From contig NZ_PZZM01000001.1 in assembly GCF_003046175.1 (NCBI RefSeq), positions 4,047,001-4,111,000 on the forward strand: 64,000 nt of DNA. The letters run 5' to 3'. A model generated the notes under the pieces. That model saw only the letters and a list, made by a program, of their open reading frames with translations. It ran no database searches and was not told where the DNA came from. Made by a program: the position numbers and the translations under genes. Positions 17,895 through 26,494 of this stretch are shown one piece after another. Numbering within the stretch: the first letter of the stretch is position 1; each line of letters opens with the position of its first letter. Source of the stretch: Bosea sp. 124. Its GTDB lineage: Bacteria > Pseudomonadota > Alphaproteobacteria > Rhizobiales > Beijerinckiaceae.

Positions 17895-19289
17895 TCAGCC
17901 GAAGAGCCTGAGCACGCCCTGGTCGGCCTGGTTGGCGAGCGACAGGGCGGTCTGGGAGAGCTGCTGGCGGGTGTTGAGCGCGAGCAGGCTGGCGCCTTCG
18001 GCGTTCGGATCGGCCAGGACCAGGTTGTCGGCGCCCGAGGTCAGGACGTTGGCCAGTTCCTTGGTGAAGTCCTGACGGGTCTGCGCGACCGAGAGGTTCG
18101 AGCCGAGGGTGGAGGACAGCGACTTGAGCGAGGTCAGCGAGCCGGTCAAGGCCTCTGTCGCCTTGTCCAGGTCGAGATCGTTCTGGAAGTTGAAGAACCC
18201 GGCAAGCTGGGTGTTCGTCGCCTGGACGATGCCGAGATTGTCGGAGCTGAGGGTCGAGCCCTGGATGTCGAGCTTGGTCTGGTTGGTGCCGGTCTTCTCG
18301 TTGAAGACGATCGAGAGACGGTCGCCCTGCAGCAGGTTGATGCCGTTGAAGCTGGAATCCTTGGCGAGCTTGTCGATCTGGTCGCGAAGATCGTTGAACT
18401 GCTGAATGAGGTTCGAGCGGACGGCGGAGGTAATGTTGCTGCCGGTGATCGTCGTCGTGGCGAAGGCATTGTCGGTGAGCGCGAAGCCGAAATCGGTGTT
18501 GTCGCTGGCGACGCCCGTCGCCGTAGTGTCGGCGGTGACGCCGGCTGCCGCGATTTCGGCCGCGGTCGGCGCACCGGCAACAGCCGGCGTGAAGGTGGCC
18601 GTGCCGATACCGAACTCGACCTTTTCCGAGCCGACGCCCTTGATGTTGAGCTGCCCCTTCTCGTCGACGAAGGCGGTGGCGATGCCGGATTTGTTGATTT
18701 CGTTGACGACGTCGCGAACGGTCCCGTTGGTGCTCAGGAACGAGGCCTTGTAGGTGGTGGTCCCCGTCTTCAGATAGATCGAGGTCGTCGACTGGTCGCC
18801 GGCCGCCAGGACAGGGCCGCCGACGTTACCAGCATAGGTCGCCGTGGCGCTGTTTGCGGTCGGAGCCGTGTTGTCATCGACGATCCGCTTGTCGAGGGCG
18901 ATGTCCTTTAGGCTCTTGCTGGTCAGCGCGGCTTCCGTTGCCGTGCTGAGCGCCGTGCCAGCCTTGGTCGGGCGGTTCTGGGCCGCGTCGGCCTGGGCCT
19001 GCTTCACCGTCGACTGGAGCGACTGCACCAGCTTGGTGATGCCGTCGATGCCCTTGGACGCGGCCTGGATGGTCTGGATGCCGTTGGAGATGCCGTCGAG
19101 CAAGCCGGTGAGCTGGCTCGAGCGATCATTCAGCGACTGTGAGGTGAAGTAGTTGACCGGGTTGTCGATGGCCGAGTTGACGCGCTTGCCTGTCGCCAGC
19201 CGGTTCTGGATGACGCTCTGCTGAGCCGATGTCTGCTGCAGGGTGAGCAGGTTGTTGCGGACGCCGCTCGAGAGAATTGTGTTGGCCAT
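17895..19289 (-). CDS. Flagellin (copy B)
   Basis: 464 residues. The D0/D1 N-terminus (LLTLQQTSAQQSVIQNRLAT with the following GKRVNSAIDNPVNYFTSQSL) and the C-terminus (NTRQQLSQTALSLANQADQG) are flagellin-specific. It shares most of its terminal domains with copy A (19530-20870); the centre differs in length and sequence. A CtrA-like element lies about 70 bp upstream. It probably heads a transcription unit with flbT and flaF. Confidence 0.95.
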   Translation of the reverse strand: MANTILSSGVRNNLLTLQQTSAQQSVIQNRLATGKRVNSAIDNPVNYFTSQSLNDRSSQLTGLLDGISNGIQTIQAASKGIDGITKLVQSLQSTVKQAQADAAQNRPTKAGTALSTATEAALTSKSLKDIALDKRIVDDNTAPTANSATATYAGNVGGPVLAAGDQSTTSIYLKTGTTTYKASFLSTNGTVRDVVNEINKSGIATAFVDEKGQLNIKGVGSEKVEFGIGTATFTPAVAGAPTAAEIAAAGVTADTTATGVASDNTDFGFALTDNAFATTTITGSNITSAVRSNLIQQFNDLRDQIDKLAKDSSFNGINLLQGDRLSIVFNEKTGTNQTKLDIQGSTLSSDNLGIVQATNTQLAGFFNFQNDLDLDKATEALTGSLTSLKSLSSTLGSNLSVAQTRQDFTKELANVLTSGADNLVLADPNAEGASLLALNTRQQLSQTALSLANQADQGVLRLFG

Positions 19290-19359
19290 CGTCGGTCCCC
19301 TGGAAACGCGATTCGCGCGCCTGTCCGGTTTGATCTGGGCCGATAATCCCTCGTTAAGG

Positions 19360-19374
19360 ATAATAACTGGTTAA
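19360..19374. promoter_or_regulatory. CtrA-like element upstream of flagellin B (7/8)
   Basis: Plus-strand ATAATAACTGGTTAA, i.e. TTAACCAGTTATTAT towards the gene: TTAA-N7-TTAT. Nearly the same 15-mer lies before flagellin A at 20953-20967. Distance to the start is about 70 bp. Confidence 0.5.
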
Positions 19375-19448
19375 TGCCGCTCGTGGTTCGGGCCGCCGAC
19401 GCGCCGTTGCCGCAGCGCGGCGCTGTGCGGGGAGGGGCTTTATGCAGA

Positions 19449-19478
19449 AAGGCGGCGGAGCTTGCGCTCCGCCGCCTT
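19449..19478 (-). terminator. Terminator of flagellin A
   Basis: A 13-bp perfect stem (AAGGCGGCGGAGC / GCTCCGCCGCCTT) with loop TTGC, directly downstream of the flagellin A stop and followed by a short T-run on the minus strand. Confidence 0.85.
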
Positions 19479-19529
19479 CTTGTCTTCGGCCCACATTCTG
19501 TGGGCTTGCCCGCTTCTGCGGACGAAGGA

Positions 19530-20870
19530 TCAGAACAGACGCAGGACGGCCTGATCGGACTGCGAGGAGAGCGACAGCGCCGTCTGCGACAGCTGCTGGC
19601 GGGTCTGCAGCGAGAGCAGGTTGGCGGCTTCCTCGTTGGCGTCGGCATTCACCAGGTTGCTGGCGCCGGTCGACAGCACGTCAGCCAGATCCTTGGTGAA
19701 GTCCTGGCGGGTCTGGGCGACCGACAGGTTGGCGCCGAGCGAGGACGACAGCGACTTCAGCGAGGTCAGAGCGCCGGTCAGCGCCTCGGTCGCCTTTGTC
19801 AGGTCCGAGTCGTTCTGGAAGTTCGAGAACCCGGTGAGCTGCGTGTTGGTGGCCTGGGTGATGCCGAGGTTGTCGGAGCTGATCGTCGAGCCCTGAATAT
19901 CCAGCTTCGACTGGTTCTTGCCGGTCTTTTCGTTGAACTGGATCGAGACCTTGTCGCCGCCGAGCAGGTTCACGCCGTTGAAGCCCGCATCCTTGGCCAG
20001 TTCATCGATCTGCGTGCGCAGGTCGTTGTACTGCTGGATGAGGTTGGAGCGAACCGCGGAGGTGACGTTCGACGAGGTGAGTTCCGAGGTCGCGGTGACG
20101 GCGTCGGCAGCAAGGAAACCGATCGCGGTATTGGCGCCACCGGCCTGAGCCGAAGTGGTCGCCGCCGCAGCATCGACGCCTGCGCCAAATCCGAACTTGA
20201 CGGTCTCGGAGCCGGTGCCCTTGACGTTGAGCTGGCCCTTTTCGTCGACGAACGCCGTGGCGATGCCCGACTTGTTGATCTCGTTGACGACGTCGCGAAC
20301 GGTCGTGTTGGCGGTATCGAACGTGGCTTCGTAAGTCGTGGCACCGGCAGTGATCGACAGAGCCAGCGTGTCGCTGGCCTCGATGACACCCAAGTCACCG
20401 GCGCTGGAGGCGGTCGCGGCGTTCTTGATACCGTCGTCGAGGACGTCGACACCGGCCGTATCGCCGATATTCTTGTCGAGAGCGATGTCCTTCAGGCTCT
20501 TGGAGGTCACCGCCGCTTCAGCTGCGGTAGCGAGAGCCGCGCCGGCCTTAGTCGGACGGTTCTGGGCCGCGTCGGCCTGGGCCTGCTTGACGGTGGACTG
20601 AAGCGAACCGACCAGCTTGGTGATGCCGTCGATGCCCTTGGAAGCCGCCTGGACGGTCTGGATGCCGTTGGAGATGCCGTCGAGCAGACCCTTGAGCGAG
20701 TCCGAGCGGCTGTTCAGCGACTGTGCAGTGAAGAAGTTGACCGGATTATCGACAGCCGTGTTCACCTTCTTGCCGGTGGCAAGACGGTTCTGAACGGCGG
20801 CGGCCTGGCTGGTGATGGTCTGGAGCGAGGCGAGCGAAGAACGAACGCCGTTCGAGATAGCGGTAGCCAT
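19530..20870 (-). CDS. Flagellin (copy A)
   Basis: 446 residues. Flagellin termini are complete (SLQTITSQAAAVQNRLATGK; LQTRQQLSQTALSLSSQSDQ). The N-terminal ~130 and C-terminal ~160 residues are close to copy B, and the variable centre differs, so the pair arose by tandem duplication. It has its own upstream region and a strong terminator, so the two flagellins can be expressed separately. It is the outermost filament subunit, exported by the flagellar type III system. Confidence 0.95.
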   Translation of the reverse strand: MATAISNGVRSSLASLQTITSQAAAVQNRLATGKKVNTAVDNPVNFFTAQSLNSRSDSLKGLLDGISNGIQTVQAASKGIDGITKLVGSLQSTVKQAQADAAQNRPTKAGAALATAAEAAVTSKSLKDIALDKNIGDTAGVDVLDDGIKNAATASSAGDLGVIEASDTLALSITAGATTYEATFDTANTTVRDVVNEINKSGIATAFVDEKGQLNVKGTGSETVKFGFGAGVDAAAATTSAQAGGANTAIGFLAADAVTATSELTSSNVTSAVRSNLIQQYNDLRTQIDELAKDAGFNGVNLLGGDKVSIQFNEKTGKNQSKLDIQGSTISSDNLGITQATNTQLTGFSNFQNDSDLTKATEALTGALTSLKSLSSSLGANLSVAQTRQDFTKDLADVLSTGASNLVNADANEEAANLLSLQTRQQLSQTALSLSSQSDQAVLRLF

Positions 20871-20952
20871 AATCGTAAACCCTTCTGGTTTGGTGCCTTC
20901 TGGCAGTCGCGATCATTCTGGCCGCGACACCCGGACACTCGGTCGGCAGCCC

Positions 20953-20967
20953 GTAACAACTGGTAAA
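20953..20967. promoter_or_regulatory. 15-bp element shared with the flagellin B promoter
   Basis: Plus-strand GTAACAACTGGTAAA reads TTTACCAGTTGTTAC towards flagellin A, against TTAACCAGTTATTAT before flagellin B (12 of 15 identical). It is a weaker CtrA-type dyad (6/8), about 83 bp before the start. Confidence 0.4.
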
Positions 20968-21068
20968 TTCGGGAGCTCGAATTGCGCCGGCCGGCGGCCA
21001 AACCGCGACGTGGTTACGCCGGCGTAAATGACGTAAGGGCAGCTCTCCGGAGGCGTGCCAAAACGAAA

Positions 21069-21093
21069 ACCGCCCGCGCGATGCGGGCGGTTC
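21069..21093 (-). terminator. Terminator downstream of the FlaG-like gene
   Basis: A 10-bp stem (AACCGCCCGC / GCGGGCGGTT) with a 5-nt loop, followed on the minus strand by a T-rich tract. It lies 42 bp past the stop of the 21135-21605 gene. Confidence 0.8.
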
Positions 21094-21134
21094 GACGGTT
21101 TGCGGAGATGGCGCGATCGGAGGAGGGGAGGCGC

Positions 21135-21605
21135 TCAGGCCGTCCGCTCGACATAATGCTGCCTGGCCTCATCGGCCTCCCTGGCGCGCTCGGTCAGCTC
21201 GCGCGAATAGATGCGCAGCTTCAGGAGCGTCTCGTCGGGCAATTGCGAGATCGTCTCGCCTGTTTGGCTGTCCTTCTTCTGCAGCACGATGGCGCGCGTG
21301 CGCGGCTCGATCACGAGCCGGCGCTCGACGACCTCGTCCAGGTCCTGGTCGGCCTGGCGCTGCTGCTGCTGGTTTTCCGTGGTGCGGCGTTCGAAGCTGG
21401 CGCGGTTCTGGGCGTCGCGAGCGCGCGCATCGCGGTCCTGAGCACGGATATCCACCCTCACTGCGTCGCCGGCCTGCGCCGACTGAACCGTCTTTTCGGG
21501 GGCGAGCTCGACGGCGACGCTGCCTTGCGTCGCGACGACGTCGGCTCTCGCGACGGGGGGAGGGCCTCCGACAGGCGTGGTCCTGGGCGCGTTGCCAAAA
21601 TCCAT
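21135..21605 (-). CDS. FlaG-like flagellar protein
   Basis: 156 residues from ATG 21605 (MDFGNAPRTTP). The N-terminal half is polar and Gln/Arg-rich. The C-terminal ~50 residues (VIEPRTRAIVLQKKDSQTGE and then TISQLPDETLLKLRIY) resemble the FlaG domain pattern V.V.D..TGE.I.QIP.E..L. FlaG homologues affect filament length or flagellin export. Its position next to the flagellin genes supports this. The assignment rests on the short C-terminal block only. Confidence 0.65.
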   Translation of the reverse strand: MDFGNAPRTTPVGGPPPVARADVVATQGSVAVELAPEKTVQSAQAGDAVRVDIRAQDRDARARDAQNRASFERRTTENQQQQRQADQDLDEVVERRLVIEPRTRAIVLQKKDSQTGETISQLPDETLLKLRIYSRELTERAREADEARQHYVERTA

Positions 21606-21762
21606 GGTCCACTCCTTCTGGAGTCGGGCACAGCGACGTGGCGCCACTGCTTGCCGTTCGCGCCGGACAGGGCGGACCTATCCGAACATGACCACGCTGG
21701 CAGAGAAGATTGAATGTGACGTAAGGGAATTAGCTCAATATTGACGGATCGCCCCGCGACGC

Positions 21763-22251
21763 TCAGAGGCGGCGGGAGACCATCAGCGGCCCCGAGTTGG
21801 GCCGGCTGAAGGCACCGGCCCCGACGGTCGCGGCCGGGCCGTATCCTGCCGCGCGGGACGGGCGGTTGGCGTCGGCGGCGAGCTCCCGCACGATCGACTC
21901 CGAGACCGCGCGGGCGGTCGCCAGCACGATCTGGTTGGTCTCGATCAGCGTCTGGAAGGAGAGATGGGCCGCCTTCAGGCGCTGCACCTGCTCGGGGACG
22001 AAACGGGCGAGCGCAACGGCATTGAGCTTCACCTGCTCGACGCCACGCATATAGATGCCGGCGAGCTCCGTCTTGCGCGGCTCCCGGGTCATTGCCTCGG
22101 GCAGGCGCCCGGCGCGCACCAGCTCGGTCTCCTCGCCGACGAGATGCGACAGCGCCGACAGCGCTTCCAGCACGCCCTCGATCAGGGCTCTGGCATCGAG
22201 CGCACTGGCGATGCGCGGCCGCTCGTCCAGAACGCGCCTAGGAACCGACAT
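21763..22251 (-). CDS. FlgN-like flagellar chaperone (FlbY-type)
   Basis: 162 residues, mainly helical. The segments LEALSALSHLVGEETELVRA and KTELAGIYMRGVEQVKLNAV resemble FlgN-type export chaperones and the Caulobacter flbY product, which occupies the same place behind flgI-flgJ. FlgN chaperones deliver FlgK and FlgL to the export gate. It overlaps the FlgJ-like gene by 14 bp. Call based on context and helical pattern. Confidence 0.65.
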   Translation of the reverse strand: MSVPRRVLDERPRIASALDARALIEGVLEALSALSHLVGEETELVRAGRLPEAMTREPRKTELAGIYMRGVEQVKLNAVALARFVPEQVQRLKAAHLSFQTLIETNQIVLATARAVSESIVRELAADANRPSRAAGYGPAATVGAGAFSRPNSGPLMVSRRL

Positions 22252-22621
22252 TCTGGACTCCGCCGGCCTGTGCCGTGCCGCTTGCCGCGCCCGACTGCTC
22301 CTGCACGCGCAGAAGGTCGCGCAGGATCTGGTCCGACAGGCCGATGCCGCCGGCCTTCTGGAGCTGCTTGGCGTATTGCTGGGTGAGCTGCGACTTGTAG
22401 ATGTCGCCGCCGATGCCGTTTTCGCCGAGCGGGCCCTCGCTGCCCTGCGGCGCAGCCATGATCTGCTGCGTCACCTGCTCGAGAAACATGGTCTCGAAAT
22501 CATCGGCCTGCTTCTTGGCCTTGGCCTTGGCCGGGTCGAGCGCATTGGCCAGTCCATTGACGATGCTGCCGGCGGCGCCGAGCGCCAGCTTCGCAGCGGG
22601 GAGAGCAAGGGCTGCAGTCAT
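22238..22621 (-). CDS. flgJ: Rod-binding protein, FlgJ N-terminal/CheL family
   Basis: 127 residues from ATG 22621, whose first base is shared with the flgI stop codon (TGATG). The core KQADDFETMFLEQVTQQIMA and QLTQQYAKQLQKAGGIGLSD is the rod-binding domain (PF10135). It lacks the C-terminal muramidase of enterobacterial FlgJ, as is normal for alphaproteobacteria, so wall opening for the rod must rely on a separate enzyme. A candidate is the SleB-like hydrolase at 7459 or one outside the window (speculative). Confidence 0.9.
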   Translation of the reverse strand: MTAALALPAAKLALGAAGSIVNGLANALDPAKAKAKKQADDFETMFLEQVTQQIMAAPQGSEGPLGENGIGGDIYKSQLTQQYAKQLQKAGGIGLSDQILRDLLRVQEQSGAASGTAQAGGVQNVGS

Positions 22622-23754
22622 CACATCACCTCGATTTCAGCCTGGAGGGCGCCGGACGCCTTGATGGCCTGGAGAATGGAGATCAGGTCGCGCGGGCCGA
22701 TGCCGAGCGCGTTCAATCCGTCGACGAGTTCGGCCAGCGTCACGCTTTCCTTGACCATGGCGAGCTTGTTGCCGCCTTCGGTGTCGACCTTCACATTGGT
22801 GCGGGGCGTCACCACGGTCTGGCCGCGGGAGAACTCGTTCGGCTGGCTGACCTGCGGCTGCTCGGTGATGGTGACGGTGAGGTTGCCCTGCGCGACAGCG
22901 ACCGTGGACACCCGCACATCCTTGCCCATGACGATGATGCCGGAGCGCTCGTCGATGACGATGCGGGCGAGCTGGTCGGGCTCGATCCGGAGCTGCTCGA
23001 TGTCGGTGAGCATGCGGATCATGTTGCCCTGGAAGCGCGGCGGGATCTGCAGCACGACCGTCGAGGGGTCGGTCGGCTCGGCTGCGTCGCCGCCGAGGAA
23101 ATCGTTGATCGCGGCCGCCATGCGGCGTGCGGTCGTGAAATCGGGATTGCGCAGGGCGAGCCGTAGCGTCTTCAGCTTGTTCAGGGCGAACTCGATCTCG
23201 CGCTCGACGAGGCCGCCATTGGCGATGCGCCCGACGGTCGGGACGCCGCGGGTGATCTTGCTGGCATCGCCCTCGGCCGAGAAGCCGGCGATGGCGACCG
23301 GGCCCTGCGAGACGGCGTAGACCTCGCCATCGGCGCCGAGCAGCGGCGTCACCAGAAGCGTGCCGCCCTGCAGCGATTTGGCGTCTCCCAATGCGGAGAC
23401 CGTGACGTCGAGCCGCGTGCCCTGGGTCGCGAAGGGCGGCAGGTTGGCCGTCACCATGACGGCGGCGACATTGGCGGTGCGCATGTTGGCGCCGCGGGTG
23501 TTGACGCCGAGCCGCTCCAGCATCGCGGTCAAAGACTGCTTGGTGAAGGGGGCGTTGTTGAGCGTGTCGCCGGTGCCGTTGAGGCCGACGACGATGCCGT
23601 AGCCGAGGATCTGGTTCGAGCGCACGCCCTCGACGGATGCGAGATCCTTGATGCGGGAGAGGGCATGCGCCGGGCCGGCCGCCATGGCGAAGCCCAGCGC
23701 GAGCAGCGCAGCCAGCGGCTTCATCAGGGATTTCAGGGCGGCTTTGCGGAGCAT
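22621..23754 (-). CDS. flgI: Flagellar P-ring protein FlgI
   Basis: 377 residues from ATG 23754 (MLRKAALKSLMK), which gives a good Sec signal peptide ending at AHA near residue 30; a further in-frame ATG at 23829 only adds an unlikely leader. Conserved blocks include IKDLASVEGVRSNQILGYGI, VVGLNGTGDTLNNAPFTKQS and LNALGIGPRDLISILQAIKA. It forms the periplasmic P ring around the rod. Divergent from fliX across a 226-bp region carrying a CtrA-type box and an FlbD-like motif. Confidence 0.96.
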   Translation of the reverse strand: MLRKAALKSLMKPLAALLALGFAMAAGPAHALSRIKDLASVEGVRSNQILGYGIVVGLNGTGDTLNNAPFTKQSLTAMLERLGVNTRGANMRTANVAAVMVTANLPPFATQGTRLDVTVSALGDAKSLQGGTLLVTPLLGADGEVYAVSQGPVAIAGFSAEGDASKITRGVPTVGRIANGGLVEREIEFALNKLKTLRLALRNPDFTTARRMAAAINDFLGGDAAEPTDPSTVVLQIPPRFQGNMIRMLTDIEQLRIEPDQLARIVIDERSGIIVMGKDVRVSTVAVAQGNLTVTITEQPQVSQPNEFSRGQTVVTPRTNVKVDTEGGNKLAMVKESVTLAELVDGLNALGIGPRDLISILQAIKASGALQAEIEVM

Positions 23755-23902
23755 GGTCTCACCGGCTGGAGAAAGCGATCGGACATCCTCCTGCGATCCC
23801 CGTGCCAGACCGGGAGAAATTGAAAACACTGATTTATCAAATGTTTGGAAATAGGGCGCAGGTTGTGCTCGACAAAAGCCCGGCTGCGGATAATGCCGGG
23901 AC

Positions 23903-23918
23903 GGCAGTTTCTGCCGGG
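23903..23918. promoter_or_regulatory. 16-bp palindromic motif (FlbD/ftr-like) between flgI and fliX
   Basis: GGCAGTTTCTGCCGGG, 15 of 16 identical to the copy at 11983 before flgE. It lies 4 bp before a CtrA-type box in the divergent flgI/fliX region. Confidence 0.55.
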
Positions 23919-23921
23919 TGG

Positions 23922-23936
23922 TTTACCGTCTGTTAA
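23922..23936. promoter_or_regulatory. CtrA-type box (7/8) in the flgI/fliX region
   Basis: TTTACCGTCTGTTAA is TTTA-N7-TTAA. It is 45 bp upstream of the fliX start. In Caulobacter the divergent fliX/flgI promoters are also CtrA targets (from memory). Confidence 0.55.
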
Positions 23937-23980
23937 CCAGGCTGGCGCGAGGGTTCGATGACCGATTTCGCGAGGCGACC

Positions 23981-24388
23981 ATGATCCGGATCGACCAGCG
24001 CGCGCCCATCTCCAACGCCGGCCCGGCAGGTTCCGCAAGGCGCGCGGGTGGCGCCGCGTTCACATTGCCGACCAAGGAGGGCGCGGCAGCGACGCGCAGT
24101 GCCAGCGTCAGCGCGTCCGGCCCGCTCGACACGCTTCTGGCCGTGCAGGCTTATGAAGAACCGCATGAGCGCAAGAAGCGCCAGGCCAAGCGCGGGCACG
24201 ACCTGCTCGACGGGCTCGACCGGCTGAAGGCGGCGCTGCTGTCGGGCTCGGTCAGGGTGTCCGAGCTCGAGCGCCTGAAGGACATGCTGGCGCTGCGGCG
24301 CGAGAGCACCGACGATCCGCGCCTCGACGACGTCCTGGCCCATATCGAGCTGCGCGCCGCCGTCGAACTGGCCAAGCTCGGGCGCTAG
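23981..24388 (+). CDS. fliX: Flagellar assembly regulator FliX
   Basis: 135 residues from ATG 23981 (MIRIDQRAPI). The C-terminal half KKRQAKRGHDLLDGLDRLKA and LERLKDMLALRRESTDDPRL, ending in IELRAAVELAKLGR, is the FliX signature. In Caulobacter FliX couples basal-body assembly to FlbD activity and hence to sigma-54 genes. Its presence here supports an FlbD-type activator encoded elsewhere. It converges with the next gene. Confidence 0.92.
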   Translation: MIRIDQRAPISNAGPAGSARRAGGAAFTLPTKEGAAATRSASVSASGPLDTLLAVQAYEEPHERKKRQAKRGHDLLDGLDRLKAALLSGSVRVSELERLKDMLALRRESTDDPRLDDVLAHIELRAAVELAKLGR

Positions 24389-24390
24389 CC

Positions 24391-25023
24391 TCAGCGTGCG
24401 ATACGTGCCGTCGGCAGCGCATGCCGGGCGAGCCGGTTGATATCGGCGGGGCGCTTCGTCTTCAGATCAGTCAGGAAGCCGCGGATCTTGTCGTCGCCAT
24501 AGGCGCGGCGGCTGACAGCGAAGAGCATGACGCCCTCGCGCCCATCACCCGCCTTGCGCGGCACATAGCGATAGGCGTTCCACTCCACGATCTCGACACC
24601 CTTAGCGTTGCGCGCGCTGATCAGGAAATCCAGCAGCGCCTCGCCGGTCCGGCTGTTCTGGATGACGTCCAGCTTGACCAGCGGGTCCTTGCCCTTGCGC
24701 TGGTTGAGCAGACGAACCTGCGCGGCCAGCGCACTCTGGACGCTCGCGCCGCCGTCGAGAACCTCGACGATCAGCATGCTGTCATAGCTGGCGGAAACCT
24801 GTCCCGCAGGGAGATACTCCTGCTTGAAATAGGTCGGCGAGGGGTGGGCGCTCCAGGCCAGCCCGTAGCTTGTGCCATCGAAGGCCAGCGGACCTGGAAT
24901 GCCGAGACGATCGACGACATCTGCGGCATGGGCCGGGTCCGCGAGCCAGCCCAACGCCACGCCGGCGAGCGCCGCCCGTCGGGTCAAGGCGGTCGCGGCA
25001 CTTTGGCGAGGCTGCGGGCCCAT
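24391..25023 (-). CDS. Hypothetical exported protein with Tat-like signal
   Basis: 210 residues from ATG 25023. The N-terminus contains a twin-arginine motif and hydrophobic core (LTRRAALAGVALGWLADPAH), predicting Tat export to the periplasm and cleavage after AHA. The mature part has no domain I recognise; it is mixed alpha/beta with a central VKLDVIQNSRTGEALLDFLI. The gene follows the cupin dioxygenase-like gene by 8 bp, so it is probably the last gene of an SDR-cupin operon. Function unknown. Confidence 0.7.
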   Translation of the reverse strand: MGPQPRQSAATALTRRAALAGVALGWLADPAHAADVVDRLGIPGPLAFDGTSYGLAWSAHPSPTYFKQEYLPAGQVSASYDSMLIVEVLDGGASVQSALAAQVRLLNQRKGKDPLVKLDVIQNSRTGEALLDFLISARNAKGVEIVEWNAYRYVPRKAGDGREGVMLFAVSRRAYGDDKIRGFLTDLKTKRPADINRLARHALPTARIAR

Positions 25024-25031
25024 CGGCGCCC

Positions 25032-25577
25032 TCAGCGAATGAACTGGTCGGCGTAGTCCGCACCCAGGCCGTTCGTCGCATAATGCGCCCGGCATTTGTC
25101 GAGCCGGGTGAAAACGTCGTCATAGCCGAGGCATTTGCCGTCCGGATCGACATAGATCATGGCGCCATTGACCTGGAACATCGTGATCATCTCCTCGGTT
25201 TCGGGGTCGACCACCAGCGTGTGGGTCTCTCCCGGCGCCTCGTAGACATAGGCCCCTTCCGTCGCGACCCAGTCATGTTCGAGATAGCGCCACTGGCCCT
25301 TGAGCACATAGCCATGGACCGGCTGGGGGTGGCGGTGGCGCGAGAGCACGCCGGAGCGGCGTACCCGCAACAGGTTCATCCAGTAGCCACGCGTCACGCT
25401 GAGGCAGAGCGGCCGGAACCAGACATTGTCGTCGACCGGAACCCAGATGCGCTCGTCGGTCGGGATGACGTTGGGGACGATCAGTTCCGGCGGCGAATCC
25501 TTCGGTTGCGGATGGCGATACGGCGTCCAGCGTTCGGCGTCGGACGCCGCGACAGGGATGGGGCTGGTCTTGTTCAT
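25032..25577 (-). CDS. Cupin protein, 2,4'-dihydroxyacetophenone dioxygenase-like
   Basis: 181 residues from ATG 25577 (GGGAG upstream). The cupin metal site is visible: RHRHPQPVHGYVLKGQWRYL supplies the first histidine pair and acidic position, and YEAPGETHTLVVDPE the last His. The overall pattern matches the 2,4'-dihydroxyacetophenone dioxygenase family, Fe-dependent ring-ketone cleaving enzymes. Many members are uncharacterised, so the substrate is uncertain. Downstream of an SDR on the same strand, which suggests a small catabolic operon. Confidence 0.78.
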   Translation of the reverse strand: MNKTSPIPVAASDAERWTPYRHPQPKDSPPELIVPNVIPTDERIWVPVDDNVWFRPLCLSVTRGYWMNLLRVRRSGVLSRHRHPQPVHGYVLKGQWRYLEHDWVATEGAYVYEAPGETHTLVVDPETEEMITMFQVNGAMIYVDPDGKCLGYDDVFTRLDKCRAHYATNGLGADYADQFIR

Positions 25578-25685
25578 CGCGTCTCTCCCGTTCGGTGTCA
25601 TGTGAACCGGCCCTTGCCGAGCTGATTCAGGATCGCCCGGCATCATCCTGCGCCGGTTGCGTTTTTTTGCCGTCGGAGCCGGTGT

Positions 25686-26420
25686 TCAGACGGCCAGATA
25701 GCCGCCGTCCACCGGCAAGATCGCGCCCGTGATGAAGGCTGCCGCATCAGAGAGCAGGAAGGCGATCGCGCCGCCGACATCGCCGGGCTCGCCCCAGCGA
25801 CCCATGGGCGTGCGCGCCAGGATCGGCGCCGAGCGGGCGGCGTCGTCGACGAGAGGCTTCGTCAGTTCGGTCGCGATCCAGCCCGGCGCCACGGCGTTGA
25901 CGCGGATGCCCTCGGCAGCCCAGGCGGCAGCTAGCGATTTGGTGAGCTGGCCGATCGCCCCCTTGGAGGCGGCATAGCCGGGAGCAAAGGCCGAGCCGTG
26001 GAAGGTCAGCATCGAGGCGATGTTGACGATCGCGCCGCCTGCTTTGCCGTCCACCCTGGCTGCAAGTTTGTCCCTGGCCGCGAGGCACATGCGCATCGTG
26101 CCGCTGAGATTGACCTCGATCGTCAGGCGGAAGGCGTCGATCTCGAATTCCTTGCCGCCGCGCTGGATCATCCCGGCGCAGTTGACCAGTGCGTCGAGGC
26201 GTGGGCAGGCCGCCACGATGGCCGCAACCTGATCGTCCCTGGTGACATCGAGCTGCGCGTGGCGGATCGTGGGATGGGGCGGCGCGGCTGCGACCTCCTC
26301 CACCGTCAGGCCGGTGGCGAGGACGTCGTAACCGGCAGTGGCCAAGGCGAGGGCGGCGCCCTGGCCGATGCCGCGAGTACCGCCGGTGACGAGGGCGAAG
26401 CGAGGGGATTCATCTTGCAT
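25686..26420 (-). CDS. SDR-family oxidoreductase (FabG-like)
   Basis: 244 residues with a complete classical SDR set: cofactor motif TGGTRGIGQG, NCAG, catalytic Ser in NIASM, YAASK and the C-terminal ITGAILPVDGGY. NAD(P)-dependent alcohol/ketone oxidoreductase; substrate unknown. First gene of the putative SDR-cupin-exported protein operon, 108 bp before the cupin gene. Confidence 0.9.
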   Translation of the reverse strand: MQDESPRFALVTGGTRGIGQGAALALATAGYDVLATGLTVEEVAAAPPHPTIRHAQLDVTRDDQVAAIVAACPRLDALVNCAGMIQRGGKEFEIDAFRLTIEVNLSGTMRMCLAARDKLAARVDGKAGGAIVNIASMLTFHGSAFAPGYAASKGAIGQLTKSLAAAWAAEGIRVNAVAPGWIATELTKPLVDDAARSAPILARTPMGRWGEPGDVGGAIAFLLSDAAAFITGAILPVDGGYLAV

Positions 26421-26494
26421 GGCGCGACACTACCGGCGCGCCGCCCCGACGGGAAGAGAGGTCGCCGCGCACGGGGAGTGACAGCTCCGCGCCG

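Noticed and set aside
20970..20995. Possible sigma-54 promoter upstream of flagellin A (minus strand CGGCGCAATTCGAGCT)
   Set aside because: GG-N10-GC spacing is present but both boxes otherwise match poorly in a GC-rich context.
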